Shown in pieces: positions 17,975 through 27,589 of a DNA stretch of 64,000 nt. Every line of letters starts with the position of its first letter. The stretch's first letter is position 1. The notes beneath the pieces were generated by a model. The model made no database searches, was not told the origin of the DNA, and saw only the letters and a list, made by a program, of their open reading frames with translations. The translations under genes were made by a program, and so were the position numbers. Source of the stretch: a virus; the IMG/VR virus record IMGVR_UViG_3300027782_003601, positions 112,193-176,192 of that record. The stretch is one strand, 5' to 3'.

Positions 17975-17985
17975 TAAAATAATTT

Positions 17986-18014
17986 AATCTCTTTTTAAAA
18001 AAATGGAGATTTTT
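17986..18014 (+). terminator. Weak hairpin-U terminator after the 935-residue fibre gene
   Basis: A 6-bp stem (AATCTC / GAGATT) with an A/T loop is followed by TTTT. It lies in the short gap before the next fibre gene. Confidence 0.45.
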
Positions 18015-18033
18015 AATAGTAATAACTAAATGA

Positions 18034-20040
18034 ATGGCTCCAATATTAAAACATAAACGTGGTAGTTTAGAAGGATTAGCAGCAATAACATCATCTTTAC
18101 AAAAAGGTGAATCGGTATTTGCATCTGGCTCATCTAATATATCTTCGTCAAACGGAAGTTCAATCACATTCATTGCAGCCGAACAAGGTAGATTGCAAGC
18201 CGTTAATAGAGTTATAAAAGGAACTACTGCACCAAATGTATTTTCAAGTTCTGTTTATGGAGGATTAGTAGATGGTGTTCCATATTATGCAAGTTCATCG
18301 GCAATAGTTCCTACATTATATTTGTTAGGAAATAATGGCAATCAAGCAATTGATTTAACTGGAAACATTAACGCATTTTCATCATCAGTTTCTCAACAAT
18401 TTCAAACTTTAAATGCATCAAGTGCTGTAATAGAAAAAGTATTTTATGTAAGTGAAGATGGGTTGGATACCAATGATGGTAAAAGTTTAGGAACTTCTTT
18501 TAGAACAATAAAACAAGCTACAATAGCAGCATCAGCTTCATTGGCATTAAATAATGTAATTCCGGTTTATAGACAAAGTATTCAAATCAAAAGTGGATAT
18601 TATGTAGAGGAAGCTCCAATAACAGTTCCTTCAAATGTTTCTATATTAGGAGATGATTTGAGAAGTGTTGTAATTAGACCTACAACTGGAACAAAAACCG
18701 AAAATTTATTCTTAATGAATAATGGTACATATTGTTGGGGATTAAGATTAGAAGGTTGTGAAATTGATGATTTAGATAACCCAAGAAAAGGATTCTTTTT
18801 TGCATATGCACCTGGTGCATATATTGTAACTTCTCCATATATTCAAAACTGTTCGGCAATATCAACACCTGCAGACAAATTCTATACACCATTGGATTAT
18901 GAAAATAATAACCCATTGATAGGAAACGGACCTGGTGGAATGATTATAGATGATTCGGTATTAGATGGATATTCACCACTTAAATCAATGATTGTAGATG
19001 CATACACTCAGGTAGCATTCAATGGTATTGGTATTTGTATTAGAGGTAGAGGATATGGGCAATTGGTATCATTCTTTACAAACTTTAGTAGTACTGGCGT
19101 ATTTTGTATTGATGGAGGACATGCTTCTTTATTAAACTCAAATACTACATTTGGTGATTATGGGTTAAGAGCACAAGGAAAGAGAATGTTAGTTAAACCG
19201 GATATTGCATCAGTATCCTCTTCAATAGATGTGAGTGGCTCTCTATTGATAAAAGCAGAAAAGGCAAATATACAATCCTATATGATAAGCAAATTAGTTT
19301 TATCGGGTAGTTACAATTATACATATATAAGTGGAAGTGGTAGTAATTATGCTGGGACAATCAAAGATAGTGGTTTGCTAATAGATGCAATCTCAGATGA
19401 TTTACTTGCTCCTAAAGCTAGTAGAACTTTTCAATTTACATCGGGCTTATTCAAAGGACAAGATATTTCAACCGGAAGTATTTATACATTATCTCCGGCA
19501 ACTGGTTCTACATTTGATAAAGGTGCGGTAACTGTGTTTCCATTGATTTCAAATACAAGTGGTTCTTTGGTAGGAGACTATATAAAATCATATGGATATA
19601 TGAAAGAATATATAATTAATGACCCTCAAAATAGGTTTACTACATTAAGTGTAAATGCTAAAAATAAAATAGGTCAGATGTTTGATGTAGTTTCAGATAC
19701 TCTTACACAAGTTGTTGTTCAAAACTCAGGTTCAAATTTATTAGAAGAATTTGGTTCATTGGTAACTTCAACTTCACATGATTTTTCATACGCAGGAGCT
19801 GGAGTAAACTTTTTAGCACTTCCTGTAAATCAAGGTGGTGTTGGTGAAACCAATTTTGATATTAGAATTTCCGAAATTAGTGGTGGTAGAGTATATCATA
19901 CATCAGGAGATGAAACAGGTGATTTTTATGCAGGTAATGATTTTATTATTAGACAACAAACGGGTACAATTGATGGTAGAACTTTTACAAAAGCTTTAGC
20001 AGCAAGATTTACTCCATTAAATTTAGCATTAGAAAGTTAA
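18034..20040 (+). CDS. Fibre/tailspike-like protein with pectin-lyase-type beta-helix
   Basis: The N-terminal ~120 residues ('ILKHKRGSLEGLAAITSSLQ' onward) are paralogous to the previous fibre gene. From about residue 135 the motif FYVSEDGLDTNDGKS.G..FRTIKQA opens a right-handed parallel beta-helix of the pectin-lyase type, with VPSNVSILGDD and repeated turns to about residue 400. Such helices in tailspikes bind or cleave surface polysaccharide. No catalytic acid pair could be assigned with confidence, so binding versus cleavage is open. The C-terminal region (500-668) is a further beta-rich module ending ARFTPLNLALES. The total length is 668 residues. Confidence 0.78.
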   Translation: MAPILKHKRGSLEGLAAITSSLQKGESVFASGSSNISSSNGSSITFIAAEQGRLQAVNRVIKGTTAPNVFSSSVYGGLVDGVPYYASSSAIVPTLYLLGNNGNQAIDLTGNINAFSSSVSQQFQTLNASSAVIEKVFYVSEDGLDTNDGKSLGTSFRTIKQATIAASASLALNNVIPVYRQSIQIKSGYYVEEAPITVPSNVSILGDDLRSVVIRPTTGTKTENLFLMNNGTYCWGLRLEGCEIDDLDNPRKGFFFAYAPGAYIVTSPYIQNCSAISTPADKFYTPLDYENNNPLIGNGPGGMIIDDSVLDGYSPLKSMIVDAYTQVAFNGIGICIRGRGYGQLVSFFTNFSSTGVFCIDGGHASLLNSNTTFGDYGLRAQGKRMLVKPDIASVSSSIDVSGSLLIKAEKANIQSYMISKLVLSGSYNYTYISGSGSNYAGTIKDSGLLIDAISDDLLAPKASRTFQFTSGLFKGQDISTGSIYTLSPATGSTFDKGAVTVFPLISNTSGSLVGDYIKSYGYMKEYIINDPQNRFTTLSVNAKNKIGQMFDVVSDTLTQVVVQNSGSNLLEEFGSLVTSTSHDFSYAGAGVNFLALPVNQGGVGETNFDIRISEISGGRVYHTSGDETGDFYAGNDFIIRQQTGTIDGRTFTKALAARFTPLNLALES

Positions 20041-20050
20041 AAAATAAATT

Positions 20051-20395
20051 ATGGCAACTACAATACCATTAAATAGGTTTAGATTACTTACAAAAGTTTT
20101 AGCTAGTGGAAGTAATACTCTATATCAACAAACGGATGATGTATCTACTATTATATTATCATGTCAAATAACAAATGTAACATCTAGCATTCAAAGTGCA
20201 AGTGTTCAAATACAAAAAAGTGGTTCGGCAGGAAGTATTACTCTTTTAAAAAACGGAGGAATACCACCAGCGGAATCATTAAATCCATTTGGAGGAAAAA
20301 TTGTATTAGAAACTTCCGATAAATTACTTATGTTAACCGCAACATCGGGTTCTTTGGAAGTAGTATTATCAGTATTAGAAAATGCAAATAATTAA
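20051..20395 (+). CDS. Small beta-rich fibre-region protein
   Basis: The 114-residue protein begins 'MATTIPLNRFRLLTKVLASG' and is composed of beta strands rich in Ser, Thr and Val. It has no signal peptide and no recognised family. The pattern of alternating strands (IILSCQITN, ASVQIQKSG, ITLLKNGG, IVLETSDKLLMLT) suggests a small beta-sandwich. It follows the beta-helix protein by ten bases and is probably an accessory fibre or collar component. That is inference from context. Confidence 0.6.
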   Translation: MATTIPLNRFRLLTKVLASGSNTLYQQTDDVSTIILSCQITNVTSSIQSASVQIQKSGSAGSITLLKNGGIPPAESLNPFGGKIVLETSDKLLMLTATSGSLEVVLSVLENANN

Positions 20396-20403
20396 TAGTA
20401 AAA

Positions 20404-20736
20404 ATGTCTAAATTAATAGGTAGAAAACCCATAGAAGTAAACATAACCGCTCAATCGGGTGGGGTTCTTCCTATATACAATAGTCAATACGGTGGCTGGG
20501 ATACTATTAGTAAAAATGATTTAATTTCAAGTAGTGTTCAATTAAGTGGTTCAAACACAATAATTGGAAATCAAATAATTAGTGGTAGTTTAAGAGTAAC
20601 TCAAACGGTATCTGCATCCCTATTTTCAGGTTCATTTTATGGTATAGGTGATATATTGGCATTTAGTGGTTCAGTAGCAACTAGATTGTATAATTTAGAA
20701 TTATCAGCATCAGTTTTAGATGCGGGAACATTTTAA
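20404..20736 (+). CDS. Small fibre-region protein with shared GNQIISGSL block
   Basis: The 110-residue product is unrecognised as a family. It starts 'MSKLIGRKPIEVNI' and contains the block SGSNTIIGNQIISGSL (about 49-64), which recurs with variation in all the large fibre proteins here. It ends SVLDAGTF, the same kind of terminal tail. It therefore seems to be a short derivative of the fibre family, perhaps an adaptor or a product of cassette shuffling. A terminator hairpin follows. Confidence 0.6.
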   Translation: MSKLIGRKPIEVNITAQSGGVLPIYNSQYGGWDTISKNDLISSSVQLSGSNTIIGNQIISGSLRVTQTVSASLFSGSFYGIGDILAFSGSVATRLYNLELSASVLDAGTF

Positions 20737-20755
20737 TATTTTTATTTATATTTAA

Positions 20756-20765
20756 TATATTTATA
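20756..20765 (+). promoter_or_regulatory. TATATTTATA motif upstream of the giant fibre gene
   Basis: Exact motif, but it sits immediately before a terminator hairpin and 59 bases from the ATG. It may be a chance match in A/T-rich DNA rather than a working late promoter. Confidence 0.25.
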
Positions 20766-20767
20766 AG

Positions 20768-20789
20768 GGTAGTATATACTACCTTTTTT
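20768..20789 (+). terminator. Perfect palindrome terminator before the giant fibre gene
   Basis: GGTAGTATATACTACC is a perfect 16-base palindrome followed by six T. It should end the upstream small-gene transcript and insulate the giant fibre gene. Confidence 0.75.
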
Positions 20790-20824
20790 GTTTTTATATA
20801 ATCTATTAAATATAGACCATAAAT

Positions 20825-23800
20825 ATGGCTCAAAGCATTATACTAAAGCGTTCAGCGCTTCAGGGGAAAGTTCCTACCACATCCTCACTTAGTTTAGGTG
20901 AAATAGCAATTAATACTTACGATGGTAAGCTATATTTAAATCGCTCTGGGTCAATACAATCTATACAAGAGATAATAACAACAAACGTAGTTAATACGGG
21001 TTCAATTACCCTAACTCAAACGGGTTCATTTGGTGAATTAGTAGTTTCACAAGATGGAAATTTTCAAAGAGATTTATATGTAACAAGAGATGTAATTACA
21101 AATGGTAGTTTAGATATACTATACGATGTATCTGCATCCGTATTCTTAGGAGCAATTAGAGCAACCAATGGTGTAATATCGGGCTCATCACAAATAACTT
21201 CATTGGGATTTATTAGTTCATCACAAACGATAAATACAGGTTCATTAGCAACTACGGGTTCAAATTCATTTAAAGCAGACCAACAAATAACAGGTTCTTT
21301 AGGAGTAAGTGGTGATATAACTGTATTGGGTTCAGTTAATGCAAGACAATTCAATATTGGTATAATTTCATCATCCGTTTTATACACATCAGGTTCTACC
21401 AAATTTGGAGATACCGGAGATGATATAATGAGTGTAACAGGTTCTTTACAAGTTAGTGGTTCATTAACTGTAACAGGTAGTGTTACTGCAGCAAACGGAT
21501 TTACAGGTTCATTATTTGGTACTGCATCTAATCTTAGTAATAGTGCTACTATTAGGACCAGTACTGCTGGTGGTCATGGATTTGGTATATTAACTCCCGA
21601 CACTACTATATATTTAACAGTTGGTATAAATGGTGGTAATGCTATAGCAAGTTCAGGAAATGTATCCGGAATTAGAACAATACCAACTCAAACAGGTACA
21701 GGTGGTGTAGTTGGAATTTATTCAAATCCAATATTAAGTGGTACTCTTCCCAATTCATCATCACTTACTTCAATACAAGCGGGAGTTAGAGCAGCAAATG
21801 CAAGTGCTTCGTATGGTAGAGCTTTAGAAGTAATTAGTCCTACCATAAATGGCACTTCTTCAATTAACATAAATACGGGTTTATACATTAACGCTCAAAG
21901 TGCTTCGGGTGTAACAACGGGATACGGTATTTATCAATCATCATCATTAGATTTAAATTACTTTGCAGGAAATTTGGGATTAGGACCTAATAAGATGTTC
22001 CCTACTGCTCAATTAGATATTTCTGGTTCTGCAATAATAACCGGTTCATTAGTTGTAACAAATGGTATTACGGGTTCTTTATTTGGTACGGCATCTTATG
22101 CATTAAACGGAAGTTCAAATGCAATAATGTATCAGACAGCATCAGCGGCATCAACTTGGGTATTTAACCATTTCTTAGCAACTCCATATCCTGTTGTAAC
22201 TGTTTACGATAATAATAATAGTGTAATCATACCTCAATCTATTGTTTCAAATGATAGTAGTTCTTTAACAATAACTTTTTCATCAGCAAGAACGGGAGTA
22301 GCAGTAGCATCAAAAGGTGGTTATGTTGGTTCATCGGTAGGAACTGCAACTGTTGCAAACGCATTGACAACGGCAAGGTTAATAAATGGAACTTCATTTG
22401 ATGGTACTCAAAATATAACAATACCAAATTTAGTTTCAGGTTCAACTCAAATTAGTTTAGCAGGAACTTCGGATTATGGTAATTTGTTTGGAGGTATTGC
22501 ATCGGCAACTGCATCATTAAACACATACACAGGCTCAGTTTCAGACCCTAAATTTGGAATTTTGTCAGTCGTATCAGGAGCATTAAATCAATTTACTGCA
22601 TCAATAAACGGATGGAGTGGTTCAATAGCAACAACTGGTTCTAATTCATTTAGAGGAACACAACAAATAACTGGTTCATTATCGGTAAGTGCAGCTATTA
22701 CAGGTTCAAATGGTAAATTTACTACTGGTATTTCAGCAGGTCAATTATCAACACCAACTATATCCACAATATCTGCATCATCCGCAGGTGGAACTATACC
22801 TGCAGGAACTTATTATTATAAAGTAGCGGCATTAGATTACAATGGTACTCAAACACCTGGAAGTAGTGAAGTTTCAACTACAGTAACAGGTTCAACGAGT
22901 AATATATTTTTATCTTGGAGTCTTATACAAGGAGCAAGTTCATATAGAGTATATAGAAGTACTACATCAAATACATATGGTTCATATGTTGCAGTAAATA
23001 ATGGTGTTAATGGAACATTTACAGATACAAACCAAGCCGTAACATCTGGGAGTATAGCTACACTAAATGATACTGGGTATGGATTTTTTGATGCATCCAA
23101 ACTTAGAACAAACAATATTACATTAGTTAATAATGGCATTGGCCAATTGGCTACAATAACATTTGAAAAATCAACTGATGGTGCGGCAATCAACGTTGCA
23201 GAATACTCATCTGATTCCACAATGTTTGAATTTAAAACAACCGATAATCCAGATGGTACTGGTGACTTTTTTCATTGGTTTACAGGAGATTATCAAAACC
23301 CAAGTTCAGGATGGAAACCACTTAAACTAACAAATTTTACAAATCAATTTGTTGCACAAAATACAAACTTTTGGAGTTCATTTAATTTACCATCAAATAC
23401 AGGATATTATACTACAAATGCTGATACTTTAGCAAATGCTACAATAAAAGCAGACCCATATACAAGTAACTCATATAGTTTATTAAAAGATAGTGGTACA
23501 GGTACTGGGATATTGAACGTAGAAATAAGTGGATTTACGGGAACCAGTATGAGAACTTACTGGATAAGTATTGCATCATCGACAACATTTGATTGGGGAA
23601 TTAATTCTCAAACATATGGAACTACATTAGGAACGGGCGTTATAATAACGGGAGCATTCCAAACATTAGATAATGGTCTTCAAATTAAATTATCAGCAGG
23701 TGGACATGTTGCCGGAGATAGATGGGCATTTAGAGCATTCCCAACACCTAAATTTGTTATTGGTAAATCAACTACTGGTAATGCACCTTTTGATTTATTA

Positions 23801-26800
23801 GGTAATGGATTGATTACGGGTTCATTAGGAATAACGGGTTCATTAGTAGTAACGGGTTCAATCATCGCAACAAATGGCATTACGGGTTCAATCGCAGCAA
23901 CTAATGGTGTTGTAAGTGGTAGTTCACAAGTAATTGGAATATTAAGTTCATTAAACACATATACTGGTTCAAATGATACTAAGTTTTCTACATTAGCAAC
24001 TCTTACAGGTTCAATTGAAACTAAATTTACATCAATAGGGGCAAGTACTTCTTCATTGAATACCTATACTGCATCTACTGATACTAGATTTAGTGCATTA
24101 CAAGCATCAACTGCTTCATTAAATGTATATACTCAATCCAATGATACGGTAAATACTACGCAAAATAATAGATTAACTGCGTTAGAAACTGCAACGGGTT
24201 CAAACACAGTTGTATCTCAATCAATATTTTTTATAAACAATTACACTGGTTCCGCATTCTTATCTCAATCGGTTGTAAATGCTAGATTGACTGCATTAGA
24301 AATTGCATCGGCATCTTTGGAGGTATTTACTTCTTCACAAAATACTAAAAATTTAACTTTAGCAACTTATACAGGTTCTAATGATACAAAGTGGAGTAAC
24401 TTAGCAATTTACACTGCTTCGGTTGATACAAAATTTGGAGCTATCCAATCAACTACGAATTCATTAAACTTATTTACATCATCTATATTGACAGCATTAA
24501 CTGCAAGTGGTGTAAACTTGACTGCAAATGGTAATTTAACAGTTCAAGGTAACTTAACAATTGCAGGAACTCAAACAATTATAAACTCTACAACCGTTCA
24601 ATTGGGTGATAATATTATTGAATTAAACGGCTCAAGTGTTGCAAATGGTGGTATTTTTGTAAAAGACCCAACTGCACCAACTACTGGTACGGGTTCATTC
24701 TTATGGGATTCAACAAACGACTTTTGGAGAGCAGGATTAAGTGGTTCTGAAAGTAGAATATTGGTAGTAGGTTCAATGGGTGTAGTTTCAGGTTCTTCTC
24801 AAATTTCAATAGCAGGAACATCAGATTATAGTAGTTTGTTTGGTGGAATAGCATCGGCAACTGCATCACTAAATTTATTCACATCTTCGGCGGCATTAAG
24901 ATTAACAAACTTAGAAACTACTTCAGCAAGTGTAAATATTTCATTAAGTAACTTAAACTCATTTAGTGCATCCGAAAATACTAAAGCTAGTACATTATCA
25001 ACCTATACAGGTTCTATTGATACTAAATTTACAGCAGTAGCAGCGAGTACTGCATCACTAAATTTATTCACATCTTCGGTAGCATTAAGATTAACAAACT
25101 TAGAAAGTACTTCAGCATCTGTTAATATTTCCGTAAGTAATATAAATACTTATACCGCAAGTGTTAGTAATTCAATACAACAATTAAGTTTAAAAACCGG
25201 TTCATATGCAACAACAGGTTCAAACGCATTTATAGGAAATCAAACTATATCGGGTAGTTTAACAATTGGTTCAGCATCAGTAGCAACGGAAAATACATTA
25301 TTAGTAGGACCAGCTCCAGCAGGAGGAAATGGAGAAGGTGGGCAAATTTTATTAGCAGCAAGTGGTGGATTATATACATCCGCTTCAATGTTTGATACTT
25401 ACCAAAATAGATTTAGAGTATTAAGAGGAACTAATGCTGCAAGTGATGCTGAATTTTTAAATATAAATTTATCTACAGGTCAATTAGGATTAAATAAATA
25501 TACAGGTTCGGGAGCATTCCCTGGAGCTTCTACTGGATATTTGGCAGTAGATAATGCAGGAAATGTTATAACTGTAACACCAAGCTCAACCGATTTAACT
25601 CAATTAAATTCATTTTCTGCTTCAGCAGCAATACGATTAACAAACTTAGAAACTACAACTGCGAGTTTAAATATTTCAGTAACAAACTTAAATTCTTATT
25701 CAGCAAGTGTAAGTAATTCAATATTAAATTTAAACGCATTTAGTGCAAGTAATGCAAATACTTCTTTAAACACTTATACGGGCTCTATTTCAGACCCTAA
25801 GTTTGTTCAGATTGGAGCAAGTACTTCATCATTAAATGGGTTTACATCTTCTGCGGCATTAAGATTAACAAACTTAGAAACTACTTCAGCAAGTGTAAAT
25901 ATTTCGGTAAGTAACTTAAACACATATTCCGCATCAGTAAGTAATTCAATACAACAATTAAATACATTTACTGCTTCAGCAGCAATACGATTAACGAACT
26001 TAGAAACAACTTCGGCAAGTGTAAATATTTCAGTAAGTAATTTAAATACATATTCAGCTAGTGTAAGTAATTCAATTCAACAATTGAGTACATTCACTGC
26101 AAGTAATGCAAATACTTCTTTAAACACTTATACGGGTTCAGTATCAGACCCTAAGTTTATTCAAATAGGGGCAAGTACTTCATCATTAAATGCATTTACA
26201 TCTTCTGCGGCATTAAGATTAACAAATTTAGAAAGTACTTCAGCATCTGTTAATATTTCGGTTTCAAACCTAAATACATATTCAGCTAGTGTTAGTAACT
26301 CAATACAACAATTAAATACATTTACTGCATCAATTGCACCGAGATTAACAAATTTAGAAACTACTTCGGCAAGTGTAAATATTTCAGTAAGTAATATTAA
26401 TTCTTATACTGCAAGTGTAAGTAACTCAATACAACAATTAAGTTCAAAAACTGGTTCATACGCAACTACTGGTTCAAACTCATTTAACGGAAACCAAATA
26501 ATAACAGGTTCGTTAACTGTAACATCATTGACAACAATTGCAACATCACTTACAACAAATAGTTCATCTTTTGTTTTAACAAGTGGTAGTAATTTAATTA
26601 TACAAAATGCAGGATTAGCGGAAATAACAGGCTCATTAAGAGTTTCGGGTTCTACTACAATAACAGGTTCGGTAAGTGTAAGTGGTTCAGTAACTGCAAC
26701 ATCATTTACTGGCTCACTATTAGGTACTGCATCTTATGCATTAAATGGTTCATCTAATGCATTTTTATACCAAACTTCATCGGCAGCATCTGTATGGACA

Positions 26801-27391
26801 TTTAATCACTACTTACAAACAAGATATCCTATTATTCAAATTTATGATAATACTGATAGTGTAATTATACCGCAATCAATAACTGCAGTAGATACCAATA
26901 CAACAACTATTACATTCTCATCTGCAAGAACAGGAACGGCAGTAGCATCAAAAGGTGGATATGTGGGTTCGGTTGTAGCATCGGCAACAATCGCATCATC
27001 ATCAGTATCAGCATCGGTAGCAACTACTGCATCATACGCAATATCTGCATCGGCAGCAGCAACTACTTTTTCAATAGGAGCAAGTTCTACAACATATGGT
27101 TCTTATATTAATACAATTCAAGGAGCAAATACAATTATATCAACCCCAACGGGTTCTTATAGTGGGGCATTCTATAAATATGTTGCAACAAGTGGTTCAA
27201 ATGCGAGAGCAGGGGAAGTAATGGCAATTTGGAATAACACAACAACTCAATTTACTGATGTAACTACAAACGATATAGGTTCAACAACAATGGTAACATC
27301 ATCGGTAGCATTATCAGCAGGAAGTGCAGTATTAAGTTTTACAACTAATACTAACGGATGGAATATAAAAACTTTTGTAACATACTTATAA
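20825..27391 (+). CDS. Giant repeat-rich tail fibre (2188 aa) with FN3-like insert
   Basis: The N-terminus 'LKRSALQGKVPTTSSLSLGE' followed by IAINTYDGKLYLN is the docking module common to phage fibres. About 2000 residues of Ser/Thr/Ala/Asn-rich shaft follow. Residues about 640-745 form an FN3-like domain (GGTIPAGTYYYKVAALDYNG...SWSLIQGASSYRVYRST). Two copies of a ~110-residue cassette (about 430-580 and 1975-2050) resemble part of the 693-residue fibre. Residues 1350-1880 are tandem LTNLE-T-SASVNIS blocks. The C-terminal ~100 residues (from FSIGASSTTYGS through GWNIKTFVTYL) form a knob-like domain frequent in phage fibres. It is likely the long host-contact fibre. Its repeats make it prone to recombination and to assembly error. 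Confidence 0.82.
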   Translation: MAQSIILKRSALQGKVPTTSSLSLGEIAINTYDGKLYLNRSGSIQSIQEIITTNVVNTGSITLTQTGSFGELVVSQDGNFQRDLYVTRDVITNGSLDILYDVSASVFLGAIRATNGVISGSSQITSLGFISSSQTINTGSLATTGSNSFKADQQITGSLGVSGDITVLGSVNARQFNIGIISSSVLYTSGSTKFGDTGDDIMSVTGSLQVSGSLTVTGSVTAANGFTGSLFGTASNLSNSATIRTSTAGGHGFGILTPDTTIYLTVGINGGNAIASSGNVSGIRTIPTQTGTGGVVGIYSNPILSGTLPNSSSLTSIQAGVRAANASASYGRALEVISPTINGTSSININTGLYINAQSASGVTTGYGIYQSSSLDLNYFAGNLGLGPNKMFPTAQLDISGSAIITGSLVVTNGITGSLFGTASYALNGSSNAIMYQTASAASTWVFNHFLATPYPVVTVYDNNNSVIIPQSIVSNDSSSLTITFSSARTGVAVASKGGYVGSSVGTATVANALTTARLINGTSFDGTQNITIPNLVSGSTQISLAGTSDYGNLFGGIASATASLNTYTGSVSDPKFGILSVVSGALNQFTASINGWSGSIATTGSNSFRGTQQITGSLSVSAAITGSNGKFTTGISAGQLSTPTISTISASSAGGTIPAGTYYYKVAALDYNGTQTPGSSEVSTTVTGSTSNIFLSWSLIQGASSYRVYRSTTSNTYGSYVAVNNGVNGTFTDTNQAVTSGSIATLNDTGYGFFDASKLRTNNITLVNNGIGQLATITFEKSTDGAAINVAEYSSDSTMFEFKTTDNPDGTGDFFHWFTGDYQNPSSGWKPLKLTNFTNQFVAQNTNFWSSFNLPSNTGYYTTNADTLANATIKADPYTSNSYSLLKDSGTGTGILNVEISGFTGTSMRTYWISIASSTTFDWGINSQTYGTTLGTGVIITGAFQTLDNGLQIKLSAGGHVAGDRWAFRAFPTPKFVIGKSTTGNAPFDLLGNGLITGSLGITGSLVVTGSIIATNGITGSIAATNGVVSGSSQVIGILSSLNTYTGSNDTKFSTLATLTGSIETKFTSIGASTSSLNTYTASTDTRFSALQASTASLNVYTQSNDTVNTTQNNRLTALETATGSNTVVSQSIFFINNYTGSAFLSQSVVNARLTALEIASASLEVFTSSQNTKNLTLATYTGSNDTKWSNLAIYTASVDTKFGAIQSTTNSLNLFTSSILTALTASGVNLTANGNLTVQGNLTIAGTQTIINSTTVQLGDNIIELNGSSVANGGIFVKDPTAPTTGTGSFLWDSTNDFWRAGLSGSESRILVVGSMGVVSGSSQISIAGTSDYSSLFGGIASATASLNLFTSSAALRLTNLETTSASVNISLSNLNSFSASENTKASTLSTYTGSIDTKFTAVAASTASLNLFTSSVALRLTNLESTSASVNISVSNINTYTASVSNSIQQLSLKTGSYATTGSNAFIGNQTISGSLTIGSASVATENTLLVGPAPAGGNGEGGQILLAASGGLYTSASMFDTYQNRFRVLRGTNAASDAEFLNINLSTGQLGLNKYTGSGAFPGASTGYLAVDNAGNVITVTPSSTDLTQLNSFSASAAIRLTNLETTTASLNISVTNLNSYSASVSNSILNLNAFSASNANTSLNTYTGSISDPKFVQIGASTSSLNGFTSSAALRLTNLETTSASVNISVSNLNTYSASVSNSIQQLNTFTASAAIRLTNLETTSASVNISVSNLNTYSASVSNSIQQLSTFTASNANTSLNTYTGSVSDPKFIQIGASTSSLNAFTSSAALRLTNLESTSASVNISVSNLNTYSASVSNSIQQLNTFTASIAPRLTNLETTSASVNISVSNINSYTASVSNSIQQLSSKTGSYATTGSNSFNGNQIITGSLTVTSLTTIATSLTTNSSSFVLTSGSNLIIQNAGLAEITGSLRVSGSTTITGSVSVSGSVTATSFTGSLLGTASYALNGSSNAFLYQTSSAASVWTFNHYLQTRYPIIQIYDNTDSVIIPQSITAVDTNTTTITFSSARTGTAVASKGGYVGSVVASATIASSSVSASVATTASYAISASAAATTFSIGASSTTYGSYINTIQGANTIISTPTGSYSGAFYKYVATSGSNARAGEVMAIWNNTTTQFTDVTTNDIGSTTMVTSSVALSAGSAVLSFTTNTNGWNIKTFVTYL
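22112..22159 (+). repeat. 48-nt direct repeat (copy 2, identical to 12013-12060)
   Basis: This is the exact partner of the repeat in the 693-residue fibre gene. A third, diverged copy of the surrounding cassette lies at about 26755-26975. Confidence 0.9.
24880..26450 (+). repeat. Tandem coding repeats of the fibre shaft
   Basis: Multiple near-identical units encode blocks such as LRLTNLETTSASVNISVSN, LNTYSASVSNSIQQL and NTYTGSVSDPKF. The same units reappear at about 31230-31860 in a separate fibre gene. Units differ mostly at third codon positions. Confidence 0.85.
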
Positions 27392-27407
27392 TAATAAACT
27401 AAAATAC

Positions 27408-27417
27408 TATATTTATA
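27408..27417 (+). promoter_or_regulatory. Putative phage late promoter (TATATTTATA)
   Basis: Exact motif 13 bases before the 44-residue ORF, downstream of the giant fibre gene. Confidence 0.45.
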
Positions 27418-27430
27418 ATAAATAATTAAG

Positions 27431-27565
27431 ATGATAATAGATAGTCCAAATTTATCGGGTTCGGTAATAATAAGTGGTAGTATAAATATACAACTACCTG
27501 CAACTGGAAGTAATATTCCTACTACAAATACAATCCTTGCATTATCAATTGCATATGGTGGTTAA
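27431..27565 (+). CDS. Short 44-residue fibre-region protein
   Basis: The small reading frame begins MIIDSPNLSGSVIISGS and ends AYGG. Its SGSVIISGS and LPATGSN content is the same Ser/Gly style as the surrounding fibre proteins. It starts 13 bases after a late-promoter-like motif and stops 24 bases before the next gene, filling an otherwise empty gap. It could be a real small adaptor or a leftover of a fibre gene. The composition and neat spacing favour translation. Confidence 0.5.
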   Translation: MIIDSPNLSGSVIISGSINIQLPATGSNIPTTNTILALSIAYGG

Positions 27566-27589
27566 AATAAAAATAAAATAAAAAAATAA

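Noticed and set aside
24880-26450. CRISPR-like array of direct repeats
   Set aside because: The repeats are in frame, code for fibre shaft, vary at third codon positions and have no unique spacers.
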